Part shown: positions 23,250 to 31,775 of the stretch, one piece after another | Layout of the letters: the number at the start of each line of letters is the position of its first letter | Position numbering within the stretch: the stretch's first letter is position 1 | Assembly: GCA_003170915.1 (NCBI GenBank) | Contig: PMYB01000046.1 | Coordinates: forward strand, 1-33,403 | Direction of reading: 5' to 3' | DNA: 33,403 nt | DNA from: Bryobacterales bacterium | GTDB taxonomy: Bacteria; Acidobacteriota; Terriglobia; Bryobacterales; Bryobacteraceae | Program-made: the position numbers and the translations under genes | Notes under the pieces: model-generated | What the model was told of the DNA's origin: nothing | Databases searched by the model: none | Seen by the model: only the letters and a program-made list of their open reading frames with translations

Positions 23250-25454
23250 TTAACCCCGCACCACCACTTTGTCGGTCGCCAGATTGTCGTACTCGTCTTC
23301 AACCCGCACCGCGATGGTGTGCTCTCCCGGCCCGGCATCGATCGTCAGATCGTAATCCAACTCCAGTGAATCCGAGAGCTTGGTCACCGGCGCCACCACC
23401 GTCCATTCGTCGCCATCCAGCGAATACTCGGCCTTGGCGATGTTATTCAGCGCGTCCGCGGCGTGCCAGCGAACTTCCAGCTTGCCGCCGGCGCGCGTGG
23501 CGGCCAGGCCCGTGATTTTCGGAGGCGTGTTGTCGATCCAGAACGCGTCGCTCTCCATGCGCGCGGTCAGCGCCTCCGAAGGCGGATTGCCGGGCGCATC
23601 CGACGCCGTGATGCGCAGACGGTATTCGCCGTCCGGAAAGGCCGTGGAATCCCACGAGATGTATTTCTCCGCCACCCGATCCTTCAGCGGCTTCCACTCC
23701 GTTTCGCTGGCGCCGCGGATTTCCACGGTGTAGATCAGGGTATCGCCGTTGGGGTCCGACGCCACCCAGCGCGCGCCCATATACCCCTTGGCGAGCTGCA
23801 TGGCCGGCGTGGTGGTGGTGGCGTCAATCGTAAACGCCGGCGCGGGGCTCGCCGAGCGTCTTCCCAGCGCCGGCAGATTGAGCGTCTGCTGCGTGGAAAC
23901 CAGCGGTGTCGTGGGCGCCGGGAATTTGTAATTGGGCGGGGTCGTCTCGATCTCTTCGATGCGCGGCTCGACATTCTTCGGCAGGTACGCCAGGTCCACC
24001 GATTCCAGTTCCGGCGAATGCCCCGCGCCATCGGCGGTGAGCGTGGCTTTCCACTGGACGAACCGCGCCGCCGGCGAACCCACGCGCCCGCCCTTCGTCT
24101 CTGTGATGGGCGGCGAGAAAGGACTCCAGTTCTTCTGCGGCTGATCCAGGTTGCCGCTACGCGTGGCGATGGCTACCTTCCCGCCGTTCAAATTGGCCTC
24201 GAAGCTCAGCCTGCCCCACAAAGAATACATGCCGGCGTCGAAAACGTCGCTCTCGATGGCGCCCTCGCGCTCCACCTCCGGACCGATCTCATAGACCTTG
24301 CCTACGTTGCCGGTCGCCGCGTAAAGGCGGCCCTCGCGGCCCGCCTGAAACGCCGTGACCTGAGTGGCCGGCACCGTCAGCAGGGCCGTCGAGAGCGTGG
24401 GCGATTCGATCCGGTATACATTGCCCTTGTTCCCCGTGCCCAGCACCGCGCGGCCCGCGCCATCGAACGCGATGGCGTACACCACGTCCTGCGCGTGGCT
24501 CCAGATCCGCCGCGGATTGCCGTTGGGCTCGATGCGGTACACTTCGCTGCCTCCGCTCACGCCCGCGGGCGCACCGAGGGAAACCGGCGGTTGAGCCGGA
24601 GGCCGGGCCACGGGCGCCGGAGTTCCGGGGGCATTCACCGTGACGGTTGCCACAGCGGGCATGGGCATCGCCAGCGCGGGCGCGGGCGCGGGCAGCGCCG
24701 CCTGCTTCGCGCCCACCGCCGCCGCATAGATCGCGCCGTCGCCCGCCACCGCTACCGCCGTCACTTCCCGCTTGGGCGTCTGGTAGAGCACGAAACCTTC
24801 GCCGGCCGGCGATACCCGCACCACCAGGCCCCCGGGTTCGGTCCCCACGATCGTGTTGTCGCTCGAGTCGATGGTCATCGAACGCACGTGCGTCTCATCG
24901 CTCTTGAAGAACACCCTGCCTTTGCCGTCGGGTGTGACGCGATGGATCTCGCCGGGATCGCCCGTGGCCACCAACAGGTCTCCCTGGCTATCGAACGCCA
25001 GCGCCCAGATGTATTTCGACTTGGGATCGTAGAACACTTCCGGCTTGCCGCCGCCGGCGATGCGATAGACCTTGCCGTCCGGCGTTGTGGCCGCGTAAAC
25101 CCGGTCCTTGGAATCGATGGCAATGGCGTGAATCTCCAGCGCGTCCAGGTCCGCCAGCAGCTTGCCCTTGCCATCCGGCGGAATGCGGTAGAGCTTGGCG
25201 CCGTTGCCGCCGCCGGCGTACAGGTTGCCCTTGGAATCCTGCGCCAGCGCCCATAGGTAGGCTGAAGAGGTGTCGAACAACTCCCGCGAGAGCGGCGCCA
25301 GGGTAAGCTGGCCATCGCTGCGCAGCGAGAGGTTCTTGACGATGCCCTTCTCGAAATCCGCGAACTCGCCCTGCGACCATGTGCGGGTTTGCCCGGCGAA
25401 AAGCCCGCCCACAGGCAGGCACAAGAGCATGAACTGAATCGAACATTTAGTCAT
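23250..25454 (-). CDS. Secreted beta-propeller protein with C-terminal Ig/FN3-like domain
   Basis: A 734-residue protein with a signal peptide at about 1-20. Residues about 60-400 carry repeated blades of the form IWALAFDSQGDLLVATGDPG, VYAIAFDGAGRAVLGTGNKG and LWALAQDSKGNLYAGGGNGA, an NHL/WD-like propeller. An Ala/Pro-rich insert (about 250-300) interrupts the blades. The C-terminal third has fibronectin/Ig-like segments (ISWDSTAFPDGEYRLRITAS) ending in DKVVVRG. No catalytic residues are evident; a binding or scaffold role at the cell surface is likely. It starts 17 bp after the S55-family gene on the same strand, with no clear ribosome site. The last 204 bp are duplicated at 15147-15350. Confidence 0.82.
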   Translation of the reverse strand: MTKCSIQFMLLCLPVGGLFAGQTRTWSQGEFADFEKGIVKNLSLRSDGQLTLAPLSRELFDTSSAYLWALAQDSKGNLYAGGGNGAKLYRIPPDGKGKLLADLDALEIHAIAIDSKDRVYAATTPDGKVYRIAGGGKPEVFYDPKSKYIWALAFDSQGDLLVATGDPGEIHRVTPDGKGRVFFKSDETHVRSMTIDSSDNTIVGTEPGGLVVRVSPAGEGFVLYQTPKREVTAVAVAGDGAIYAAAVGAKQAALPAPAPALAMPMPAVATVTVNAPGTPAPVARPPAQPPVSLGAPAGVSGGSEVYRIEPNGNPRRIWSHAQDVVYAIAFDGAGRAVLGTGNKGNVYRIESPTLSTALLTVPATQVTAFQAGREGRLYAATGNVGKVYEIGPEVEREGAIESDVFDAGMYSLWGRLSFEANLNGGKVAIATRSGNLDQPQKNWSPFSPPITETKGGRVGSPAARFVQWKATLTADGAGHSPELESVDLAYLPKNVEPRIEEIETTPPNYKFPAPTTPLVSTQQTLNLPALGRRSASPAPAFTIDATTTTPAMQLAKGYMGARWVASDPNGDTLIYTVEIRGASETEWKPLKDRVAEKYISWDSTAFPDGEYRLRITASDAPGNPPSEALTARMESDAFWIDNTPPKITGLAATRAGGKLEVRWHAADALNNIAKAEYSLDGDEWTVVAPVTKLSDSLELDYDLTIDAGPGEHTIAVRVEDEYDNLATDKVVVRG
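23251..23454 (-). repeat. Direct repeat B2 (3' end of propeller gene)
   Basis: Gap-free partner of 15147-15350 in the same orientation, 8.1 kb apart, about 16 differences in 204 bp by eye. Recombination would delete the second receptor and DUF5054 genes. Confidence 0.88.
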
Positions 25455-25471
25455 TTGAGTTTAGTCGCCGG

Positions 25472-27319
25472 TTACTTCACGTGGATGCGCAGCGAGTAGC
25501 TGCCGCTCACTACGTAATCGAACGGCAGGGCCATCTGCTCCGTCGCCGTCTCCGGCGACGTGAACAGCGAGCGGTTCGACGCCCGCCCCGCCTGCATCAC
25601 GTTCAGCACCGAGGCCGGCAGGCTCGGCAGCGTCTTGTCGTCGTAGTATGCCGTGGGGCTCGATTCCACCAGCGACACGTACAACTTGTTGTTGGTGCGC
25701 TCCTGGTTGAGCAGCGAGACCGTCCCCGCCACGTCGATGAACCGGTTCATCATGCCAGCCATGTTCTGCATGCGGTTCACCGTCTCGGCGTCGCTCAGCA
25801 AAATGCGGTGATCGCCCTTGGCCAGGCCGGACGGAATCTTCACTTTGAATTCGCGCTGCAGCGGCTCGCCCCGATACGGCCGCAAGAAGACCTTCACCGG
25901 GACCTCGTCGCCCGCCTGCACCTCGGGCGTCGCCACCCAGGCGTTCTCGATGGCCGCCACGCGGCGCTCCGGCAGCAGATCCACCGTCACCGTCACCCGC
26001 GTCACGTCGGGAGGGTTCACGTTGTTCAGGTAGAGGCGGTTGAGCTTGTCCCCAAACCAGCCCGCCAGCATCATCGGCGCGGGCATGGGCATGTCGCCGG
26101 AAGCCTGCATGGTGGAGAGCGACACATTCCGCTGGCCGCTCAGTTCCACCTTCCCGTTCAGGCGGTAGGTGGCTTCATCCACGAATTCGTTGAGGCCGGA
26201 AATGGAATTGTAGAGCGTCAGCATCATCAGGTAGGGCGTCCACTTCTGCTGCACGAAAATGTTGAAGTGAAAATCCTTCTCGCTGCGAACGGCCTCCGCG
26301 GCATCGAGCGACCGCACCTTCATGGTGACCGGGATCATGTCCGACCGCGCTCCCAGCACGCCCATTATGCCGCTATGGCGGTCCTGGTGGAGCGATCCCA
26401 CGATGTCGGTGGCGTTGGCGAACTTGTTGGGCTGGTAAGACGACGAGAGCGTCATCAGCACCTCGCCCTTGCTCATGGGCATATCCACCGGCCCGAGGTT
26501 GAAGAACGAGTGCCCGAAGGCCAGCACCCGCTTGCCGTCGTTGTAGGTCACCGTTCCCAGGCCGGTGACGCTCATGTCGCCATCCACCAGCACTCCCGCC
26601 ACGGCTTCCCCGGGGTTCAGCGAATGCTCCCATCCGGCCGCCGGCTGGTTGGTATGGAGCGCCGTGCCCGCGCCTCCGCCCTGCACCGCCGTGATGCCAA
26701 GCTGTTGGAACATGGGGCCGAATTCGCGCAAGGTGCTCTCGGTGAAACCGGAGAAGACCAGCGGCGCCTCGATGGGAACCATCATCGGCGATGCCCCCCC
26801 AGCCACAGGCTGTCCCAGCAACTCGCCGGGCACCGACACTTCGCGGCCGCGCGCCTGGAGTTTATCGGGCGTGCGCGCATCTTGGGGCCGGGAGTGGTCG
26901 AAATCGTTGATCTCCAGCATCAGCTCGATGGGCGTGATCCCGCAGATGGCGTCCGGAGAGAACACGCTGAGGCGCAGCGCCACCGCGCCGACCAATTTCC
27001 CGCCGACATACACCGGGCTGCCGCTCATGCCCCCCGCCACGTTGGTGCGGATGGCCTTGCCTCCCAATTTGGCCAGGATGATATCCTGCCTCGGTCCCCA
27101 CGCGTTCTTCCACAGGCCGACGATCTCCACGGGCACCGGCTCGGCTTCCGTGCCTTGAAAGACGGTCCAGGCGGTCCCCTTCATGCCGGGCTTGATTTCG
27201 CCCAGCCGCATGATTTCGACCTTACCGGCCTTAGGGCGCGGGAGAGGCGCATCCGCCGCGTAAACGGGGAACGCAACGGCCGCGAAGGTAAACACGATCG
27301 CGGCATTCCGTATGTTCAT
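25472..27319 (-). CDS. Secreted SpoIVB-like peptidase S55 family protein
   Basis: A 615-residue exported protein with a signal peptide at about 1-21 (FTFAAVAFPVYAAD). The N-terminal domain has the family features GEIKPGMKGTAWTVFQGTE (about 40-58), VAGGMSGSPVYVGGKLVGAV (about 94-113) and ICGITPIELMLE (about 126-136). The Ser in MSGSP is the presumed catalytic residue by comparison with SpoIVB, and His270 in LAFGHSF may be the catalytic His. In SpoIVB the His precedes the Ser, so the order here differs and activity is uncertain. Acidobacteriota carry many such proteins of unknown role outside sporulation. GGAG lies 11 nt before ATG 27319. It is likely co-transcribed with the propeller gene. Confidence 0.8.
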   Translation of the reverse strand: MNIRNAAIVFTFAAVAFPVYAADAPLPRPKAGKVEIMRLGEIKPGMKGTAWTVFQGTEAEPVPVEIVGLWKNAWGPRQDIILAKLGGKAIRTNVAGGMSGSPVYVGGKLVGAVALRLSVFSPDAICGITPIELMLEINDFDHSRPQDARTPDKLQARGREVSVPGELLGQPVAGGASPMMVPIEAPLVFSGFTESTLREFGPMFQQLGITAVQGGGAGTALHTNQPAAGWEHSLNPGEAVAGVLVDGDMSVTGLGTVTYNDGKRVLAFGHSFFNLGPVDMPMSKGEVLMTLSSSYQPNKFANATDIVGSLHQDRHSGIMGVLGARSDMIPVTMKVRSLDAAEAVRSEKDFHFNIFVQQKWTPYLMMLTLYNSISGLNEFVDEATYRLNGKVELSGQRNVSLSTMQASGDMPMPAPMMLAGWFGDKLNRLYLNNVNPPDVTRVTVTVDLLPERRVAAIENAWVATPEVQAGDEVPVKVFLRPYRGEPLQREFKVKIPSGLAKGDHRILLSDAETVNRMQNMAGMMNRFIDVAGTVSLLNQERTNNKLYVSLVESSPTAYYDDKTLPSLPASVLNVMQAGRASNRSLFTSPETATEQMALPFDYVVSGSYSLRIHVK

Positions 27320-27396
27320 GGGGTCAACAGCTCCAGTTGGTCCTATTGTACTATGCGCCGCCAGGAAGCCCGGTTGCAGTATCCGCGAGTCGCCTG

Positions 27397-28467
27397 CTAC
27401 GCCCTGGGGAGTTCGCGCAGCCACTTCAACTGCTGCTCCACCTGGTCGTGCAAGCGGTAGGTTCGCTTCACCGCTTCCGGCTTGACTCCCAGCACGTCGA
27501 TCTTCGCCAGGTCGTACTGGCCCAGTCCGAGCTGCGACGCGTATTGCAGGTAACCCACCGCGTAAGGTGGAATCCCCATGGTTTCCAGGCCCACGCGGTC
27601 GGCGGCGAAGAAGTCGGTCGACGCCAGGGCGATGCGCGAGGGTACGGGAGTTCCGGTCGAGGGACCATTGCCCTCCATTCCCTCGTATCCATCGATCACC
27701 GCCACGCCCCAATGTGGCTTCTCCCGGGCGGCGCTGATCGCCATGTTGTAATTCATCTGGTGCGGCCCGGCGTGATATTTCCGCTTGTCGTGCCAGGCCT
27801 GGGATTCGCCCGGCGCGCTGTGTAGCGGCGTCCCGATCACCATGTTCTTCACCGAAAGCGTTGCCACCACGGCATTGTGCGTCTTGAGCATGGCCGAGCA
27901 CACAATGAAGGCATCCGGGTCCAGGAGCCTCGCGGCCAGCCGGATGGGGATCGGCCGGATGTTCGCATCGACGATCGAGAAGACCTCGTATTTCCCCTCC
28001 CGGTTCAGATCCACCAGGCTGACCTGGTGCGACTTGAACTCCGCCGCCACGCGGCTGTAATGGTTGTTCTCAAAACCCTCGAGGCTGTCTAGCGCGGAGG
28101 CCTCGGCGATCACCACCGGCCCCTTGAAGCGCGGCGCCAGGTAGTCCATGATCCCCAGCAGCGCGTCGGCGTGGGTCCCCGCCAGGGGCACCGTGGGCGC
28201 GACAATGTTGGGTTTGATCACGACATATTTCTTGGCCTGAAGCAGCGGCCTGATCTGGTCGTCGATGGCCAACAGCGCGTCGCACACGTTCTTGCGCCGC
28301 TCCTCGCCCTGCACCAGGGACACCGTGGCGCGCTTGGCATAAGGGTAAATGGTAGGAGCCGGAACCGCCGGCGGGTACTGCTGTTCCGCGAAAAGGCCGC
28401 GTCCGGCCGTGCCGGCCAAGGCGCCCGCCCCGGCGAGGTGCAAAAAATTCCGTCTGGAAAAGCCCAT
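27397..28467 (-). CDS. DUF362 protein with Tat signal
   Basis: A 356-residue protein. The N-terminus MGFSRRNFLHLAGAGALAG is a clear twin-arginine signal (SRRNFL). The body matches the DUF362 family: VVIKPNIVAPTVPLAGTHAD, VVIAEASALDS, VCSAMLKTHNAVVATLSVKN and VAVIDGYEGMEGNGP. The family often pairs with ferredoxin domains, but no Cys cluster is present here. Biochemical function is unknown. GGGAGGAG lies about 7 nt before the ATG. It sits 61 bp after the DgoD-like gene and 77 bp before the S55-family gene, all minus strand, so a long operon is plausible. Confidence 0.85.
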   Translation of the reverse strand: MGFSRRNFLHLAGAGALAGTAGRGLFAEQQYPPAVPAPTIYPYAKRATVSLVQGEERRKNVCDALLAIDDQIRPLLQAKKYVVIKPNIVAPTVPLAGTHADALLGIMDYLAPRFKGPVVIAEASALDSLEGFENNHYSRVAAEFKSHQVSLVDLNREGKYEVFSIVDANIRPIPIRLAARLLDPDAFIVCSAMLKTHNAVVATLSVKNMVIGTPLHSAPGESQAWHDKRKYHAGPHQMNYNMAISAAREKPHWGVAVIDGYEGMEGNGPSTGTPVPSRIALASTDFFAADRVGLETMGIPPYAVGYLQYASQLGLGQYDLAKIDVLGVKPEAVKRTYRLHDQVEQQLKWLRELPRA

Positions 28468-28528
28468 CCTGATCTCCTCCCGATTCTCGAATCGACCTGG
28501 CCTCTATTCTAGCCCAGAGCGCGTTGGC

Positions 28529-29839
28529 TCACCACTCGGCCACCGACCCGTCTTCGTGAAAAGCGCGCGCCATCGGCCTGGTGCCGCCAAACGGGTACTT
28601 CGCCAGGCTCGCCTCGCTCAGATCGAACCCCAAACCGGGCCTGTCCCGAAGAGGAAAGCGGCCATCCACCATGCGCATGGCGGGAAAGCCGAACCATTCC
28701 TCCCAGATCTTGTCCTGTGCCGAGGGCCGCACCTGCCCGCAGATCTCCTGCACCAGGAAATTGGGCAGGGCCGCGTCCACGTGCAGCGTGGCCAGCCCGC
28801 CGATGGGGCCCTCGCACGCGTGCGGCGCCATCGAGACGCCCGAAATGCCGGCCAGCGACGCCGCTTTCCATAAGCCGGTGATGCCGCCCACGTGGTTGAT
28901 ATCGGTTTGCAGAATATCGATCGCGCCCATCTCGATCAACTCGCGGCAGCCGTAGGAGGCCACCAGCCGCTCGCCGGTAGCGATCGGCGTGGTCGAGTGC
29001 CGCGCGATCTTGGCCATCGCCGCCACATTCTCCGGCGGGCACGGCTCCTCGATGAACAGCAGGTTGAGAGGCTCCACTTCCTTCACCAGGATCTGCGCCA
29101 CGCTGGGGCTGGTCTTGGCATGGAAATCTATGGCGATGTCGATATCCGGCCCCAGCCCTTCCCGCATCACCTCCAGCGATGCCACCGCGCGGCCGATCTT
29201 GGCGTTGGTCTCGATCCATTCGTAATATCCCGGAATGCCCGCTTTGAAGCACGAGACGCCCTGCTCGATCGCCGTTTCCCTCAGCTTCGCCAGCTCGTCC
29301 CTGGTGCTGGCGTTCGTGTGATAGTAGCCGCGCACGCCGCGCGCGTCGATGGGGCCGCCCAGCAGCTTGTACACCGGCATTCCCAGGACCTTGCCCCGGA
29401 TGTCCCACAGCGCCTGGTCGATGCCCGAGATGGCCGACCCCATCACCGGACCGGCCCGGTAGAAGCTCTGCACGTACATGGATTGCCAGAGGTGCTCCAC
29501 CTGCATGGGGTCCGCGCCAATCAGGAAATCGCGGAAGTCGTTGACGCAGGCCATCACCGCGCCCGCTTTGCCCTCCAGGGTTCCTTCGCCCCATCCCGCC
29601 ACGCCCTGGTCCGTTTCAATCTTCACGAAAACGTACGGGCGGTCCGAATCGCGGGTCAGCGAGACGCCAAAGACTTTCAGGCCGCTGATCGCGACCCCCG
29701 AGCGCAGCCCTTCAAAGGCGTTGCTCCCGGCCGGCTGAGGCGCCAGCGCGCAGCCGCACAGGTCCGCGGGCCTTCGCCCGCCGCGTGCCGCCCAAGCCAG
29801 GCCTGGTCCGCCCAACGCCAGAAATCCTCTACGCTGCAT
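28529..29839 (-). CDS. dgoD: Enolase-superfamily sugar-acid dehydratase, DgoD-like, with Tat-like signal
   Basis: A 436-residue mandelate-racemase/muconate-lactonizing-enzyme (MR/MLE) protein. After an unusual Tat-like leader (MQRRGFLALGGPGLAW) come the capping domain and the barrel. Metal ligands and acid/base residues of galactonate dehydratase are present: Asp238 and His240 in AIDFHAK, Glu264/265 in LFIEEP, Glu290 in ATGER, and His340 in MAPH. The segment HVGGITGLWKAASLAG and the end PGLGFDLSE also match DgoD. It probably dehydrates an aldonic or similar acid to a 2-keto-3-deoxy acid. The exported location is odd for a sugar-acid catabolic enzyme. The start overlaps the upstream enolase-superfamily gene by 11 bp, with GGAG 7 nt before the ATG. 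The exact substrate is not fixed by sequence. Confidence 0.82.
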   Translation of the reverse strand: MQRRGFLALGGPGLAWAARGGRRPADLCGCALAPQPAGSNAFEGLRSGVAISGLKVFGVSLTRDSDRPYVFVKIETDQGVAGWGEGTLEGKAGAVMACVNDFRDFLIGADPMQVEHLWQSMYVQSFYRAGPVMGSAISGIDQALWDIRGKVLGMPVYKLLGGPIDARGVRGYYHTNASTRDELAKLRETAIEQGVSCFKAGIPGYYEWIETNAKIGRAVASLEVMREGLGPDIDIAIDFHAKTSPSVAQILVKEVEPLNLLFIEEPCPPENVAAMAKIARHSTTPIATGERLVASYGCRELIEMGAIDILQTDINHVGGITGLWKAASLAGISGVSMAPHACEGPIGGLATLHVDAALPNFLVQEICGQVRPSAQDKIWEEWFGFPAMRMVDGRFPLRDRPGLGFDLSEASLAKYPFGGTRPMARAFHEDGSVAEW

Positions 29840-30956
29840 GGTATTTCTCCAGAACCGCTTCGTTCACCGTGACGCCCAGCCCCGCTCCGTTGGGGAGCGA
29901 GGCAAATCCGTCCTTCACCCTTTCGAGATCGCCGCCCGCCAGTTGGGCGCGCATGGCGCGGTCCTCCGCGGCCGCGGGGAGCGGAATGTGCTGGATGAAG
30001 AAGTTCGGCAAGCTCGCAGCCAACTGCAGCGCGGCGGCCGTCGCGATAGGTCCCCCTTCGTGGCATGGAGCCACCGCCACGTAGTAAGTCTCGGCCAGAG
30101 CCGCGATCCGGCGCGACCCGGTGATCCCGAAATGCAGAATGTCCGGCCGCGCCACGTCCAGGCAACCGGCGCGCAGCAGGTCCTGAAAGACCCCCGCATG
30201 GCGAATGTCCCGGCCGAACCCCAGCGGCGCTACGGATTCGTCGGCGATCTTGCGCAGAGTCTCCAGGCTGCCGATGGTAGTGGGCTCGTCGAACCACAGC
30301 GGATGCAGGCTCTGGATAGCGGCCGCCACGCTGGCCGCGTCTCCGGGGGTCAACAGCCCCGCGCCTTCCAGTACGAAATCCGCCGCCTGGGAGCGAGCCG
30401 TCTCCACCAGCTTGCGCAGTTCCAACTGGTATGCCTGCCCCTGATTTCGCGCCGCCGGCGCGGGTACGCGCAAGCCCACGGCGCGGTACCCGGCCTCGAT
30501 GGCGCGCTTCACCCCCGCCATGGTTTCGGCCCCGCCCGCTCCCCCAATGGAAGCGAAAGCCCTCGCCTTGCTGCGCGTGGGTCCCCCGAGGAGGCGGTAA
30601 ACCGGCGCTTTAGCGACTTTTCCGACGATGTCCAGCAGCGCCATATCCACAGCTCCGGCGAGCGGTGAGTCTGCCGGCGAACTGGCATACGACGTGGCCG
30701 GCCGCCCCAGCCAGAACCGCTGGGCCGCCGCCAGATCCTCGCTCGAAGCATGGGCGCACTCACCATGGCCAACCAGCCCCGACCGCGTCTTCACCCGCAC
30801 CACCGTCCACGCTCGCCCCGAGACCGGTTCACGGACGGGATAGAGCCGCATTTCGTCGATTTCAAGCCTTGCTGTTTGACCCGGAACCGCCGCCGCGACC
30901 TGCGCCGCCAGAAACGACCCCAGCCGCGCCCGGCGCCGAGCCACAACCATACTCAT
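29829..30956 (-). CDS. Divergent enolase-superfamily (MR/MLE) protein
   Basis: A 375-residue protein with capping domain (LEIDEMRLYPVREPVSGR, GHGECAHASSEDL) and barrel (AVDMALLDIVGKVAKAPVYR, LLGGPTRSKARAFASIGG). The active site departs from the norm: the first metal ligand segment reads FVLEGAG where an Asp is usual, the second is WFDEP, the third GFGRD instead of GER, and the KxK acid/base motif on strand 2 is replaced by AVGLRVPAP. A changed or lost activity is possible. GGAGGAGGAG lies 6 nt before ATG 30956. It overlaps the DgoD-like gene by 11 bp, so the two are translated together and may act together or form a heteromer. A longer frame upstream of 30956 runs through the inverted repeat and is not used. 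Confidence 0.8.
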   Translation of the reverse strand: MSMVVARRRARLGSFLAAQVAAAVPGQTARLEIDEMRLYPVREPVSGRAWTVVRVKTRSGLVGHGECAHASSEDLAAAQRFWLGRPATSYASSPADSPLAGAVDMALLDIVGKVAKAPVYRLLGGPTRSKARAFASIGGAGGAETMAGVKRAIEAGYRAVGLRVPAPAARNQGQAYQLELRKLVETARSQAADFVLEGAGLLTPGDAASVAAAIQSLHPLWFDEPTTIGSLETLRKIADESVAPLGFGRDIRHAGVFQDLLRAGCLDVARPDILHFGITGSRRIAALAETYYVAVAPCHEGGPIATAAALQLAASLPNFFIQHIPLPAAAEDRAMRAQLAGGDLERVKDGFASLPNGAGLGVTVNEAVLEKYHAA

Positions 30957-31015
30957 AGCTGGCTCCTCCTCCAGACGACTATACCTGAAATTCCATCCCC
31001 CCGGCCCAGGCACGG

Positions 31016-31190
31016 CGGTGAGGGTGCTTAGCCGTCTTGGGGGAAGGCTGGCCAGGGATGCGCCGCAAACTGGGGCCAGACATGGATTTCCGGCGCAGTT
31101 TGCCGGGAATTCGCTGTCTGTCCCCGGTTTGCCCGACAGGATGCGCCCCATTGTCGCCGTGTGCCCCAAAACGGTTAAGCACCCCAGCGG
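31016..31190. repeat. Long imperfect inverted repeat (foldback element)
   Basis: The outer arms GGTGCTTAGCCGTCTTGGGG (31023-31042) and its imperfect reverse complement (31164-31183) share 18 of 20 bases. Inside, GCAAACTGGGGCCAGACA is mirrored by an arm reading GCAAACCGGGGACAGACA on the other strand, and the centre is TTCCGGC against GCCGGGAA. The whole 170-bp block can fold on itself. It resembles a MITE or REP-like palindromic element; no transposase is in the window. It fills the gene-free stretch 30957-31237. Confidence 0.65.
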
Positions 31191-31237
31191 TGAATACCAG
31201 TTGGAAGTCTGGCCCCAGGTCCAATATCATGTGAGTG

Positions 31238-31558
31238 ATGGGTATTGACGACACCTTAGTCCGGGAAATCGTCCGACGCCTGCTTGGTGTCGCCCGGCCG
31301 GACCGGACCATCCTCTTCGGCTCCGCGGCCACCGGACCGATGACCCGCGACAGCGATATCGACTTGCTCGTCGTCGCCCCGGCGCCTTCCGACACTCTGG
31401 AGGAGCGAGTGAGATTCTATAAGGCGCTCCGCGGCCTTGGCTTTCCGTTCGACGTCTTCATCATCGGCACCGAGCGGTTCGAGGAAACCAAGGACATCTT
31501 CGGCGGAATCGCCTATCCGGCCAACAAGTACGGGCGTGTCATTTATGAAGCTGCCTGA
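31238..31558 (+). CDS. MNT-type nucleotidyltransferase (antitoxin-like partner of HEPN)
   Basis: A 106-residue minimal nucleotidyltransferase. The motif GS-X10-DxD is complete: LFGSAATGPMTRDSDIDLLV, with Gly28-Ser29 and Asp40/Asp42, and the third acidic residue is expected in the FDVFIIG strand. In HEPN-MNT pairs this enzyme transfers AMP residues to the HEPN ribonuclease and neutralises it. ATG 31238 follows an in-frame GTG at 31235; no strong ribosome site is seen. The stop overlaps the start of the HEPN gene at 31545, the usual coupled arrangement, but that partner is broken. Confidence 0.82.
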   Translation: MGIDDTLVREIVRRLLGVARPDRTILFGSAATGPMTRDSDIDLLVVAPAPSDTLEERVRFYKALRGLGFPFDVFIIGTERFEETKDIFGGIAYPANKYGRVIYEAA

Positions 31559-31682
31559 TGAAGCTCTGCTGTTGTTGGTCCGGCAATGGATCGCCAAGGC
31601 CGAGGTCAATTACCGGACGGCAGAGCGCCTCGCGGATCTCGCGCCTGCCCGTGCTCCGCGTCAAAGTATCTCAAGGCCCTAA
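31545..31682 (+). pseudogene. Truncated HEPN-domain gene
   Basis: Starts ATG 31545 inside the end of the MNT gene and reads MKLPDEALLLLVRQWIAKAE then VNYRTAERLADLAP, the first helix of a HEPN domain. It then shifts into APRQSISRP and stops after 45 codons. Another frame nearby reads SASKYLKAL, like the conserved AEKYLKAL helix of HEPN proteins, so a small deletion or frameshift near 31645-31660 is likely. The catalytic Rx4-6H motif is absent, so the toxin should be dead. No intact remainder was recognised up to 31801. Confidence 0.65.
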
Positions 31683-31775
31683 ATCGGCTACAGCTATCTG
31701 CTATTACTTCCTTCAAGAACTTCGCGGCAGTCTCTCCGACAGTCGATCCGTTCAGCGTGGGCAGCTTGGAACGCT

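Noticed and set aside
23463-25256. 597-codon plus-strand frame opposite the propeller gene
   Set aside because: Arg/His-rich antisense frame, no family resemblance.
25481-27460. 659-codon plus-strand frame opposite the S55-family gene
   Set aside because: His/Arg-rich antisense composition; the minus-strand protein has a signal peptide and conserved motifs.
30957-31169. 71-codon N-terminal extension of the divergent enolase-superfamily protein
   Set aside because: It would translate the inverted repeat; the ATG at 30956 has a strong ribosome site and matches the family start.
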